Of a stretch of 64,000 nucleotides of DNA, positions 25,971-40,100 are shown piece by piece. The notes beneath the pieces are model-generated. The model had not been told where the DNA came from and did not search any database. It saw only the letters and a program-made list of their open reading frames with translations. This DNA comes from Ailanthus altissimus. Taxonomy: Eukaryota; Streptophyta; Magnoliopsida; Sapindales; Simaroubaceae. The DNA lies in NCBI GenBank assembly GCA_946807835.1, contig OX327712.1:15332001-15396000 (forward strand), read 5' to 3'. A program made the translations under genes and the position numbers. Positions within the stretch are counted from its first letter, which is position 1. Each line of letters starts with the position of its first letter.

Positions 25971-25980
25971 GTTTATATAG
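25971..25980 (-). promoter_or_regulatory. TATA box of solo LTR J
   Basis: Minus strand CTATATAAAC followed by CCCTCTTTCCC and the AACCCTAGCC leader motif typical of plant promoters. Placed inside the LTR as expected for the U3/R junction. Confidence 0.5.
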
Positions 25981-26339
25981 TGTCAACAAATTTGTGTGTA
26001 TTGACTTTTATAAATCCAATCCAATATTTACCAATTTTGCTCACAACAACCCCCAGACCAATTATAGCATATGGTTTGAGTCTAACCTCATTGAGCCCAA
26101 ATAAATCAAATTCTAACTCATGGCATATGTTCTTATGCCTAACATCATTAAGCCTATATAAATTATAGTCTAACTCATAATAAGCCCAATACTTAACTTA
26201 GTAATAGATTTATACTCTCAATAACAAACAAAGCCTTAATAACATAGAAATTCTTTTAATACTATACAAACAACAATCACATATAAACATGAAAAAAAAA
26301 CAATTTCACTTACTATGCACACATGGTTACTACAATATA

Positions 26340-26829
26340 TGAATTTAATAAAAGACAGATTTAATTTCTAAACCTCTTATTTCACTATAAGAGTTATAGT
26401 AACTAAACAAGGCTCTTTCAAAAAAAAAACAATTCAAAAAAAAAACAAAACAAAACTAGATAAGGTAATAGGTAGTTCAAGGTTAGAATATTACATATAT
26501 ATATATATATATATAAGAAGAATATCGCTTTTACTATATCAAAATTAGTTTCAATGCAATTATTCTTTCTTTTTCTTTTCCTCAAGAATAAAACAAGAAA
26601 AAAAGGATTATTGCAGTTAAATTTTGGTTGTAGACTTGCTGAACTTACATTTAAAAGAATCAAGTTTAATAATTAAGAAAATGGGGAAATTAGCAATTAT
26701 CCCTAGAGTTTTTTCATTTTTATTAATTTTTATTAGTTGTTTAATACATATTAATATAATTGTGGGAATCAGCCTTTATCACCAATCTCACTTAGGAATT
26801 AATTTTACCACTGATTCCACTCGTTAAGA
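26340..26829. other. AT-rich spacer with A-runs and (TA)n
   Basis: Contains A-rich runs at 26418-26455 and a TA tract at about 26494-26514. No gene recognised. Confidence 0.5.
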
Positions 26830-27640
26830 ATTTTACACACTCTAATATCTCTTGGCCTGGTATTTATCACCCTAAATTATATTTTAATGTATTCTCTCTT
26901 ATTGATGCATTCTATTTTAATGTATCATAAGGGTTTATATAGGCTCTAAATGATTTCTAAAAACCCTATTTCTTGTTAGAAAAGATGTCCATACAAAACT
27001 AAAGTCAAAAATCGACTCAAACATGTCTAAAAAATAAAAACCTATATTTCTCCAAAATTGGGTACTGTCACGCCACCAAGCTGGCACTGTGGTGCCAATG
27101 TGACTAATGAGTAGCTTATCGATGCCACTAAGCTAGTGTTGTGATGCCACCAAGCTGGACCATGATGCCAAGACGTTGAATTAGCCTCCCTTTGTACCTC
27201 TCACCCTTCTTCGCTTTCAACTCTTCGTTTATATTCCTTTTTTATACGTCTCGTGCATACTTTACTTCATATTCAACTTTTCCTTTGTTTCTAACTCAAA
27301 ATCAAATTCAACCTTGATTTTGAATCACCAAAATCCCAATAATCTCTTCCTTGATTCAATCTCTCTTCAAAAGCCTTCTAGGATCTATCTCCTCCTCAAA
27401 CAACACTCAATTCCTATAGCACTAATTAAGTTAAGACTTATGCCCAGATTTAACTCTTCTAAGGGTGGTCATGTCTTTGTTCTTCAAAGATTTTGAATGT
27501 ATCTCTCTCTCGGTAACCATTATATTATGATCTCCAGTGTCACTTAACTTCGTCATAATATCTTTGTGGCTATATCCACCCTTACCATGCATTCTCTTTC
27601 AAACCTTTTTACACCAATAAGATAATATTCAATGCTACCA
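26830..27640 (-). mobile_element. old Copia fragment: LTR and pol 3' end
   Basis: About 27346-27356 reads on the minus strand as a polypurine tract (GAATCAAGGAAGAG), like that of B. The following 27410-27480 aligns in order with the last pol segment of B (TTAAGNCTTATGC ... TTAACTCTTCTAAGGG). To its left is LTR-like sequence with a minus-strand TATA (about 26933-26941) and a repeated phrase CCACCAAGCTGG (27070-27165). Left boundary not resolved; the right side is cut by a CACTA-like end. Confidence 0.55.
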
Positions 27641-27830
27641 TTACTACAAAAATGGCTTTTACTAATGCTAAAATAGTGTGAGTTAATGGTTTCATTGACA
27701 CTATATTGCTCCAATTAGAAATTTATTGACACTATATAAAGTGTAGTCAATCATTGACACTATAGTACCAAACACCATAATATAAAAAAAATCTATAGTA
27801 TAGTATCGATAAATTTCTGATACTACAATA
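27641..27830 (+). mobile_element. CACTA-like terminus with subterminal repeats
   Basis: ACTACAAAAATGGC at 27642-27655 is a common CACTA end with its first C changed to T. TTGACACTATA recurs at 27694, 27725 and 27753, with further partial and inverted copies to about 27830. A matching opposite end (GCCATTTTTGTAGTG) was not found to the right within the window, so the element is truncated or too diverged. Confidence 0.5.
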
Positions 27831-29231
27831 TCAAAAATTAAATAATTGAAATTATTTTTTTAATAATTTAGGATTTGAATAGTTGTACTAGAATTTATAT
27901 ATAAATACCATATTAAATAAATATAAATATTAAATTATCATGAAACTACATTTAAAAACTATAATAGTCAAAATATTACATAATGTCATACAATTACAAT
28001 TGTCAAAGTATTCAAATTAAGTTTCACAGTACCTTCACATATCAAACTAAATCTTAAAAAACTATAATAGTTTCATAAGCACATCAATCATGATATGAAA
28101 CAAAATATCCCAATATTTGAAGATTAAATACATGATTGCTTAAGAAAAATTGCACAAACCAACACATGACCGCCTAAGAAGAATTGTACAAAATAATCTT
28201 CCTCGCTCACCTATATCAAAAGAAAGAAAAACATATGAGTAAATTTAAAAAGTTGAACAATTTACTTATCTTAAATTCTTTATGATACAAAAAATTATAT
28301 TTTTCTTCGATCAATTGACAAGGAGACAAAGTAACAAATCATATTCATTCACGGGAATGCTAATGAAATATGGAAATCCAAAAAGGTTACCATCTACTAA
28401 AAAGAGTTTCTCTATGAAAACTAACAAATTCTGATATAACCATCCAAACAATGACATACGTATGTGCAAGGACACTTATGCATAGGTGCAGTGTTTAACA
28501 CGTCTTCTTAAGAAATTCCGAATAAGCATGTAAAATGCAGATCAAAGAAATCCTGAATATGAGATCCACCAAGAACATTTTACACAACAATGTTCAGCGT
28601 AATTAACGGATGCTTTTTTTTCACTCATCCTATGTTAACATAATTGATTCCAAGGATGAATTTCACCAATCTTATTAAAGAGTATGATAAACAAATACCC
28701 CTCATCCTTTAAAACATTTGATTACGAAGAATGATAGGTTCTCAGGCAGATAATGAGAGGTACTCCATCACAATCACACCTCACTTACTTTTTCTTTTAT
28801 TCTCTTTTTGAAGGAAACTGAAAGAAGTCTTCAATCACATCTCACTTTCTACCTTCTGATGCCAAAGGACAGTTTGATGATAGCAACTAGAAAACAGAGA
28901 GTGTGCTAAAAAAGGGTTGACAAAATATTCTATGTGAGTTGCACAATGACTCCACTCTAGTCATAAGATATCCCAATCCCACGAGATAATTCTCATAAAC
29001 CAACTTCTCACCCATAAACAAAGCAACAATTACAACAGAACCATTCCTACTATACTCATTCGAAAAAACACATGTTACATGACAGAATGGAGCTGATAAT
29101 TAAATTATGCATATTAAATATACAGACATACAAAATATTTAAATGGTTATTTCGTCAATAATTCCAAATTCATAAAGTTGTATCTACAGTAGACAATTTA
29201 AACAACAAGACTGATAAAGTATCAAGTTTAC
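27831..29231. other. non-coding stretch, possibly inside the CACTA-like element
   Basis: AT-rich, no conserved coding segment recognised. The exon that would normally follow the CHUP1-like fragment (LAKKYMKRV-type residues) is absent here. Confidence 0.45.
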
Positions 29232-29588
29232 CTTGTTGATAATTCCATTTTCAAGCATCCAATCTGTAGAAATTTGGAACTCCTTGCAGCTGCGCATCAA
29301 GAACTCTCTCGTCCGGAGAAGGTTGTAAACAGTTCGCTCCATCCTGGTTGTGTAAATGAAATCATTATAATGAGAAGAAAGTGAATTAATAGAATAAAAT
29401 AGTTGCTTCTCGGACAAAGCAACCATTTTCTTCAATGGTATGTCACAAGGCACTCGGGGATCATCCTTGTAATAAGCCACTTCAGACTCCAACTTCTTGA
29501 GATCTCTATATCCAAAAGCTGCTTCCCGCAATGTATCTGCTTTCCTTTCTGGCCAATCAAAGTGCTTTAGAACTGCCCTCTCATCCAC
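29232..29588 (-). pseudogene. two-exon fragment of a CHUP1/IPGA1-like gene
   Basis: Minus-strand exon a is 29407-29588 and exon b 29232-29343, together 98 codons in one frame. They carry the conserved C-terminal motifs DERAVLKHFDWPE, AAFGYRDLKKLESE, MERTVYNLLRTRE and DWMLENGIINK of the plant family that includes CHUP1 (chloroplast positioning on actin) and IPGA1 (microtubule/petal growth). Exon a begins after a TAG acceptor and exon b ends at a GT donor (AACAAG|GTAAAC). The 63 bp intron between them has GC where GT is expected (GAA|GCAACT). No preceding or following exon of the family was found on either side, so this is an isolated fragment, probably carried here by a transposon or left by gene decay. 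There is no stop within the two exons. Confidence 0.75.
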
Positions 29589-29879
29589 CTATTAGAAAAT
29601 ACAAACATGTCAGGGACATTAAAATTTTGGCTGCTTTGTCTTATTGGAATATGTTTTGAGGAAATACTTGGAATCTCTATTTATTGAAATATGTAAAATC
29701 TTAGTAGAAGACTAAAATGGATTAAAACTTCGACTCCATGTGTTCCTTGTGAGAATTTCACAAAAGTGTTTTGCATATTTTCTCCAATTAGAAGCTATGG
29801 TAATTGAGACGTTAGTTTCATGACATATTTTCTAATTATATTCATATAAATGATATTCCCTGTGAGAGATAAATCTACT

Positions 29880-31570
29880 ATAAATCCTATCTTAAATGTC
29901 TTTTCTCTCTGCTTCAAATTTAGATTACTTTGTATTCTTCTTTTTGCTAGACGGAGCTGCAGTCTCCTCCAGGGTTGAGTCTAATCCTTGACTCATCAAC
30001 AAAGTCATTATTTTAACATTCCACAGATTAAGGTCATTCTCAGCGTTAAATTTCGCTACCTCATATTTGGGTGCAACCATGATTGCTAAACTTGGCTTTA
30101 GTATTAGTTTCCTAACAAAATCGAGCGATTTAGGTGATTCAATAATTGCCTACATCCATAGTAGATTAAGATCTTATTTCTTTTATTCAATCAATGAGAT
30201 CTCACAAAGAACTCTTTCTCTCTCTAGAATGGATTATAATAATTGCTCTCTCAATTATTTTTTTGTGGCAATCTATGTTGTGATACCTATTAAAGCTAAA
30301 ATAATGCTGAAACAAAATAATAATAAGAAGAAGAAAATTGAAACTATCACTCTTATACATATGAGCCTTAAAAAAACTTTATTTATCCATAAAATTGAAA
30401 AAAATAAAGAAATATAATTACATGATTTTGAAAATATTTGACTAATTATGATTGATTGACACAATTAATTGTGTTTTTCATTTTCTATTCAACAAATCTT
30501 TTTTTAATATTTGAATATGATTTTAAGAATCAATAATTATTCTTATCATACTCCCTCAAGCTGGTGATAGAAAGTGTTTGGAATCCCAGTTTGATATTGT
30601 AAATCCTAGCAACAAGTTGTTTCTGATCTTCTTTTAAGATTTTCTTATGATCTAGACATGGAGGCTTTCCAATGATCTTGTCATGGATTTTTTTTTCTAT
30701 GATCTTGTCATGGATTTTCCTTCATATGAACATGTTATAAGAATCTCCTCCAAACTTATCAAAGTAATTTTCCCACTTTAAAGGAATTTTTTTTAATATC
30801 CCCTCATCATGAATTTTTTTTCTTATTCTTTTATCTTTTTTTTCATTAACCACACTCGAAAACTAATCTAACATGCTCCATAACTTTTTTACAATGGCCC
30901 ATCATCACATGGTATTTATTCTAATTTAAACACTAGATGACTCTCAAAACGGATTCAAACATACTCTGATACCATAAAAAAAAAATTAAGAAGAAGAAGA
31001 AAATTGATACTATCACTCTTATTCATATGAGCCTTAAAAGGGCTTCATTTATAAATAAAATTGAAAGAAGAAAAGGAAATAAAGAAATAAATATAATTAT
31101 ATGATTTTGGAAATATTTCACTAATTATGATTGATTGACATAATTAATTGTATTTTTCATTTTCTATTCAACAAATCATTTTTGAATATTTGCATATGAT
31201 TTTGAGAATCAATAATCATTCTTATCAAACGCCCTTTATATAGATACATATGTTCTAAGTTAATCCTAATACGAGTTGGAATCAAATAAGGTGTATAAAC
31301 CAACTTAGAAGTCTTCTCATTTTCAGAACAGGTTATACTAACATTGGTCAAAACGTTGAGGCATTGTCTCAGAATACTGGGGCATTCCATTAGAATACTT
31401 TTCTGGCTACTTACTGGAATTATCATTATAGCGTTCCCTAGTGAATGCTGCAATGTTCACTCGCATAAAATGTTTTTGCACTTCGAGTCTTCACACTTCT
31501 ATTTCATGTCCCCATTACATTGGCTCAATTCTAAATCATTTCCAACATAATTTTAATCATCTTCTTATAG
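29880..31570 (-). mobile_element. old Copia fragment: gag start plus 5' LTR, split by element E
   Basis: 29905-30115 matches the start of gag and the leader of B (50120-50340) with many changes, including the decayed primer-binding site GCTTTAGTATTA (about 30094-30105). Sequence from about 30118 to 30304 and from 31228 to 31570 aligns in order with the B-family LTR: the CCTACRTCCA ... ATCAAGATC block, then the CTTTATATAG TATA block, then CATTGGCTCAATTC ... TTAATCATCTTC at the end. Element E sits between the two LTR halves. The pol region is missing. Confidence 0.65.
30321..31227 (-). mobile_element. TRIM-like element E
   Basis: Direct repeats of about 225-242 bp: about 30321-30548 and 30986-31227, both ending TTCTTATCA on the plus strand (minus-strand start TGATAAGAA). 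The primer-binding site at 30964-30974 is TGGTATCAGAG on the minus strand. The polypurine tract next to the left LTR reads CTTGAGGGAGT (30549-30560). The internal part is only about 435 bp with no coding domain. The outer ends of the LTRs are blurred by AAG repeats and no target duplication was identified. Either a TRIM or an internally deleted Copia element. Confidence 0.75.
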
Positions 31571-31664
31571 AATCAAAGATAATTGTGTGACTTTTCGTAT
31601 AACGAAATAGGCAAATGAAAATTGATAAGTTTGATTTTATTACAATTTGAGTAATTAATTACAG

Positions 31665-33884
<2,220 letters not shown>

Positions 33885-34363
33885 TTCGGCCTTCTCCTCT
33901 TGTTCTGAATCCTATCGCTAATAATAATCTACAAGAGAATTTTTTTTTTTTTTAGTAAAAGAGAAGGTGCATAGCAAGTCTTTCTCCCGCAATTTATTAT
34001 TTGACTGTGCCTGATTGAAAATTTGGTGTGTGTTGTTAGAAATCTCGATATTTCTATTGCACCATTAATTCTATGTGGTCATGGTTTTGACCATGAAATT
34101 TACTACTTTAGTGGTAAAGTTAAAAAATGAGGCTGCTGAATGATTAATGCAGGTGAGATATTGAAAAGGAATGAACTATTTGAATTAGAACTACTGATAT
34201 GAGATAGAAACTGAAATAATATGCAGGGTAAAAGACTTTACAATCGATAATTAATTTCAGTACAAATTGATTATTATATACACTTTGTAGACTAACTAGA
34301 TAAAGATAGATTTTATCTTTATCTCTAACACAAAAACTGAATTTTGAATATATATATATAAAT
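33885..34363. other. 3' flank of reductase pseudogene, with an LTR-like piece
   Basis: T-run at about 33943-33954. 34148-34330 reads on the minus strand TGTTAGAGATAAAG ... TCACCTGCA, resembling a small Copia LTR with a TATATAATA box, but no firm target duplication was found (CTGAA occurs on both sides, a few bases off). Confidence 0.35.
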
Positions 34364-35901
34364 TGACAGGATCTGACTCAAGTCCTCTCGAAAGTCAAGG
34401 CGAATCATGTGATGATATTAGACTGACATTCTTTATACTCAATATATCTAATATAACAAGGCTACATGCCTCAATACAAAATATACATGTATACACAAGT
34501 ACACAAAATATAACAACTCATATAATTATACGTGTCATGGACTAACCTCATAATGTGAAACTGTATCATATTGTACGAATTCCAACGAGAATCTAAGAAG
34601 GAAAAAAAAAAAGTGAGTTTACGACTAAGTGAGTGGGCATAATTTAAAAATATTATATATTTTGTACAACTGTAAATAATACCTTTTTACTAACAATTAT
34701 AATAATTAATACCATATGTAATGTACATATATAAATCTATAATATAAAATAATTATGAAACTGTATACTAACAAATAAATAAACTTTTACTAAAAACATA
34801 AGTTGTCATAAAATATGTGTTAAAGTTAAAAACTATAATATAATACTGGTAATCTAACAATTTAGAAGCAAAAGGTGTCATGAAATGTGTGCTAAAATTG
34901 AATAAATATAACACAATATTGAGAATAATCGTATATTGCATATATACTAAAACTTACACCAAGTACATAAGGAAAAACTGATCTAACTTGACAAAGTAAC
35001 TCATGCATAGGAAAAGTCGGGGATCTAAGCTGGTTTAACTCGACAGAATACTACATCACTCAAGCAGAGCAAACTAAACTGGTCTAATGTATGCGTAAAA
35101 CAAACTACACTAAAGGGGAGAGTACGTATCTACATTTCAAAAACTACTACTATATAATATTATAGAAGTATAATTATTCTGAATTAAATATTTCTATACT
35201 TAAAGTAATAATAAGATATGATATAATAAATTGTAAAATTATCAATATAACTAATTAGCATAAATATTTATTGTCTAAAAATAAATCATGGATAACAAAA
35301 ATTTGATAATGTGCAATTAAATCATAACTGTTGTACTGAAAGCTATAATATAAATATATATATATGTATCTACTCACAAAGTACGCTAATTCCAAACTAG
35401 ATTAGAAATTTATGTTCTACCAACTATCGATACTCTTCTTATATCATAGGGTGTAAAAATATATTATTAGTACTGATGTATCTCACAAAAATTGAAACAA
35501 CAATATTCAAATTTCATAAAACTATTACCTACTGAGTTATTGGATATAAATTTAACTACCCAAACTTATTTCATGTGTTTCTCTTATTTATTTTTCCTCT
35601 CTCAGTATCCCTTTCTGTTTTCTTTCTTTTCTTTTTAATTTTTCTCTCATTTCTTATCAACGAGTTTCGATTCCCTTTTAGCTCTTCTTTTTCATTTCTT
35701 CATTTTTTTTTCTCTCTTATGACAACTACAAAATGAAGTATGTGGGTTCTTTAAATACTAATAGTGGCTGCATTTCAACCAATCACAAAAGGTAACTCTT
35801 GAAATATATTCAGTTATTATTATTATTCATTAAATGAAATAAAGAGACATGTGGACTTGATGCCCTTAAAATCAAAAGGATAAGAAATATATAGGATTAT
35901 A
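34364..35901 (-). repeat. 3' LTR of Ty3/gypsy G
   Basis: Aligns with 43527-45111, for example the GGCTACATGCCTCAAT block (34460-34475 versus 43623-43638) and the ATGTATCTACTCACAAAGT block. The end near 35901 was placed by the adjoining polypurine tract. Confidence 0.8.
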
Positions 35902-35999
35902 GTCATCCCTCAATATGATTCTATAATAATAATATCTTGAATGCTACTTTCTTAGTTAATTATATTGTTCATAACACAACACTCATCGAAAGCCTCTTC

Positions 36000-37170
36000 T
36001 GATGGTCAAGCAATTGTCCCTTAACTCACTCAGTCCCTATATTCCTATAGTAATGTGATTAAGTCAATATTCATTAAGCTTATGTTGTATTAACCATACA
36101 AACCTATTAGGTATATTCCTATCCTAATTTGAAATTGACAATTACTATATTGTAATCATGCATCAATTTGTCCTAAGCTTTACACTAAGATGCCTTTTTC
36201 AAGTTTATCTTAATGTACCAAAACTCATTCAACAACTGGCCCAGTTGATTGGAAGCATTAAGAATAGACAATTTAAATAACAATCTATGTTTATAATATT
36301 CGAGGATAAAAATATTTACAACCATATATTGAGTTTAAAACTATTATCCTAGATAATAAGTTTAGTTATACATAATTAAAGAGAAATGATTAGTTACAAT
36401 AAAAATCATAATACAACCAATCCTAAACCACATAAAGTGAAAATGATTAGAATCTCAATTAGCTCTTGGTTTCGGTTGAATGATCCTCTTTATAGTCACC
36501 AACTCTTTAATTGTGTTGTCCTTGTGTGATTCTACTCTTCAAGTGATTCCAAGTGTTATTTGCTTGGTTTGGCACGAAAGAGGATGAATTTTGGGCTTGA
36601 CATGATCTAATTTGAAGGGAAAATAAAGTTGAACAGTCAAAAAAGATTCTGGTGTCTTCCAAAAAGTAAACTTTTATTGTACCAGTGATAGTCGTAATGC
36701 ACAGAATTTTATCTAAAGCACTAAGAAGTTCTTCATCTTTATTGCACTAAAGCTCTAATGTTCCTTGCTTCAAACATTGGGGCATTCTCAACCAACCGTG
36801 GTTCTATGGTTCTTGGGGACGTTGATTACCCTGGAGTTCATGCCACGATGTTAGCCATTTGTATAAACACTTAGTCATTTTGATTTTGAATGATGAGGTG
36901 TTCATTTATTATTATGAATGCTGACACATTGAAGTTGGGAACACTGGGGCATTCATCACTTTTCTTTACTTCACTTCTGAATCTTTACTCTTTAGCTTCA
37001 ATTTTTTATATCTCCACTCCAATTCTTTTTGCGTTCATCATTTCTATGATTTATCCTACAAAATAAACACTTGAATACGTAAATAGCATGAAATTACTTG
37101 AGAATGAGAAAATTCTAAGTTAGAATAAGGCCAAAATATATAACTAAATCACGCTCATCTAATCCTCACA
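36000..37170 (-). mobile_element. LTR-like insertion in G (probable solo LTR)
   Basis: 1171 bp with TG...CA ends. It splits the 3' end of G's integrase region just after VEKAIW-type codons. CTTC occurs directly before (35996-35999) and after (37171-37174), a possible 4 bp duplication. No coding domain. The minus-strand text (GAACGCAAAAAGAATTGGAG near 37030) resembles LTRs of plant Ty3/gypsy Tat/Ogre-type elements. Contains the phrase GGGGCATTC twice (36779-36787, 36946-36954). Confidence 0.5.
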
Positions 37171-40100
37171 CTTCCATATAGCCTTTTCCACTGCACATTT
37201 TCTTTATAACACTTTATCTAGTGAAATAGTCTTATTATGCAATACTTGCAGGCAATAATTGAATATCTAAATAAGCTCATTATCATAGGTCAAGTCTGAC
37301 CTCAACTGAGCTGGTTTAAAATCTAAAATATGAGTAAGGTCAAGTATATACTTTCGCCAACATAGAAACATGAAACATATCATGAATGAGTGACAACTTT
37401 AAGGGTAATGCTAGGCGATAAGTAACAACATCATCCTTTTCAATAATCTCATATGGCCTGATATATTATAGACTCAGTTTTCCCTAATTGCCAAAAATAA
37501 GTACACACTTCCATGGAGAAATTAACAAGAAAATTTATCACTCATTACAAGCTCAAGGTATTTATCACCCATTAACAAGAAAATTTATCACCCATTACAA
37601 GCTCAAGCTATCTACAACATTTATCTGCATAACTATCCTGTCTGTCTCGAGTTGTTTTAAGTTTTTCTCTAATAATGCTAATATTCTCACTAGTAGCTTT
37701 AATATCAATGGTCGTTTTCTCTCTAATCTCATCCCAATAAACTGGAGTTCTAAATTTTCTTCCATATAAAGCCTTATAATGAGCTATCTGAATACTACAC
37801 TGGTAACAGTTATTGTAAGCAAACTCCATCAATGATAAATGATCATCTCAGTTTCCCCTAAGCTATAATACACAGGCTCTAAGCATGTCCTCTAATATTT
37901 GTATAGTTCTCTCTAACTACCCATTTATCTGAAGATGAAAAGTTGTACTAAAATTTAACTTAGTGCCCAAAGCCTTCTGTAAGTTAGGATAGAATCTAAA
38001 AGTGAATCGAGGATATTTATCTGATACAATAGACACCAAAGCCCTATGAAACTGTATAATTGCATCACATACAAATGAGCCAACTTGTCTAATGAATATG
38101 AAACCTTATAAGGTAGGAAATGAGCTGACTTCGTGAGTTAATCAACAATCACTTAAATATTATCATGAACACTCTTATTATATGGAAGTCTAATGAAAAA
38201 ATTCATGTATATTCTCATTTCCATTCGAGAATTGAAAATTGTTGATATAATCCTCTTAGGCTTGATGTTCTGCTTAACCTACTAATAAACCAAGCAGTGA
38301 GATATAAACTTTACAATCTCTCTTTTCATATGTTGCCACTAGTAATGTTCTCTTAGAGTACGATATATTTTAGTGCTAACAGAATGTATAGCATAAGCTA
38401 AACTTTGAGCTTCTTCTAAAATTTGCTTTTTTAACTCTCGAGTTATTTGGAACATAATGCATATTACCTATAATTAATGTCCCATCAACTCTCAACAATA
38501 AATTCATCTGCATTCTATCACTTACTTCTTACTTAAGTTTAACTATGTTAGGGTTATAATCTTGTACCTCTCGAATTTGATCAATCAATAGAGGCCTAAC
38601 TTAAAAATGTGCTAGAAGTACACTAGATTTATCTATTGACAAATCAACCATCATAGATCTTAATTCAACCAGTCGTAGAAGATAAGTGACTCTCAAATAA
38701 GCTAAAGAGCAAGAAGACTTCCTATCGAGTGCATCTATCATCACATTAGCATTACCTGGATGATAGTGAATAATATAGTTATAATCCTTAATCAGCTCTA
38801 ACCATCTTTGTTGTCTTAGATTCAAGTCTTTATTTGTAAACAAATACTTCAAATTCTTATGATCAGTAAAAATTTGACATGTAATACTATATAAATAATA
38901 TCTCCAAGTCTTTAATGCAAATTATTGCTGTTAACTCTAGATCATAGGTTGGATAATTCAACTCATAATTCTTCAGCTGTCTATAAGCATAGGCTATCAC
39001 ATTTCCATGCTACATCATCACATAACCCAATCCTTACCTAGAAGCGTTACTATACATTATAAATCTTTCGATGCTATATAGAAGTGTGAGAATATAAGTT
39101 GAAGTCAATCTGTTTTTTTAATTCTTGGAAACTACCTTCACATTCAACAGTCCACTCAAACATTAAATTCTTTCTGGTCAATTTTGAAAATGGTATAGCA
39201 ATCTTAGAGAAGTTTTTAACAAACCTTCGTCAATAACCCGTTAGACCAAAAAAAGCTTCTAACTTCTGTCACACTAACTAGTTACTCCTAATTTACGATA
39301 GCTTTAATTTTCTAATGATCAACATTTGTCTAAAAATGTAACTTTGTCTAGTCAGAACTAACATTTGCTAAATTTAGCATATAATAGTTTATTTCTTAAA
39401 GTTTGCAACACTACACTCAAATGCTCTACATGTTCCTTTATAATGTGTGAATATATAAGGATGTTATCAACAAATACTATAACAAAATAATACAAAATAA
39501 AGATTAAACACTCGGTTCACAAGATCTATGAATGCAGCTAGAGCATTTCGACCCAAACGGCATTACTAAGAACTCATAATGCCCGTATCAAGTTTTGATG
39601 GTAGTATTGGACATCTTAGCATCTTTGACTTTTAATTAATTATTCCCCTGACAGTAGATCGATCTTCAAGAAAATGTTTGCACCTTGTAGCTGATCAAAT
39701 AAAACATCAATGCAAGAAAGTGGGTACTTGTTATGTATGGTGACTTTTTTCAGCTCTCGATAATCAATGTATAGCCTCAAGGTTTCATCCTTCATTTTAA
39801 CAAAGAAAATCGGTGCTTTCTATGGCGATACACTAGGTATAATGATACCCTTATCTATCAATTCTTTTATTTCCAATGAGGCTATTCTATATAGTGCTAT
39901 GGAGGTTATACTTGAAATCAAATCAATACCAAAATCAATCTCTCTATTTGGTGGAAAACCTAGATATTCAAGGAATATATTTGAAAGGTTGCTGACTATA
40001 GGAATATTTTCCAATTTAACTTTACTGACTCCAGTACCAACGACATGAGCTAAATAGGCTAAACATTATTTCCTAAGCAACCATTTAGCAGTCATAGTAG

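Larger units (their letters stand above)
15547..26334 (-). mobile_element. solo LTR J (long-LTR Ty3/gypsy type), split by CACTA element
   Basis: Ends TGTCACATC (15547) and GGTTACTACA (26334), flanked by ATATA at 15542-15546 and 26335-26339. Removing the CACTA insertion leaves about 2.7 kb without coding capacity, as expected for a recombined single LTR of a long-LTR Ty3/gypsy element. A minus-strand TATA box (25971-25980) with a downstream pyrimidine/purine-rich leader supports the orientation. It resembles the 6925-9718 insertion in length, end sequences and a CTCAGTRAGT segment (about 7548 and 15921). Confidence 0.7.
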
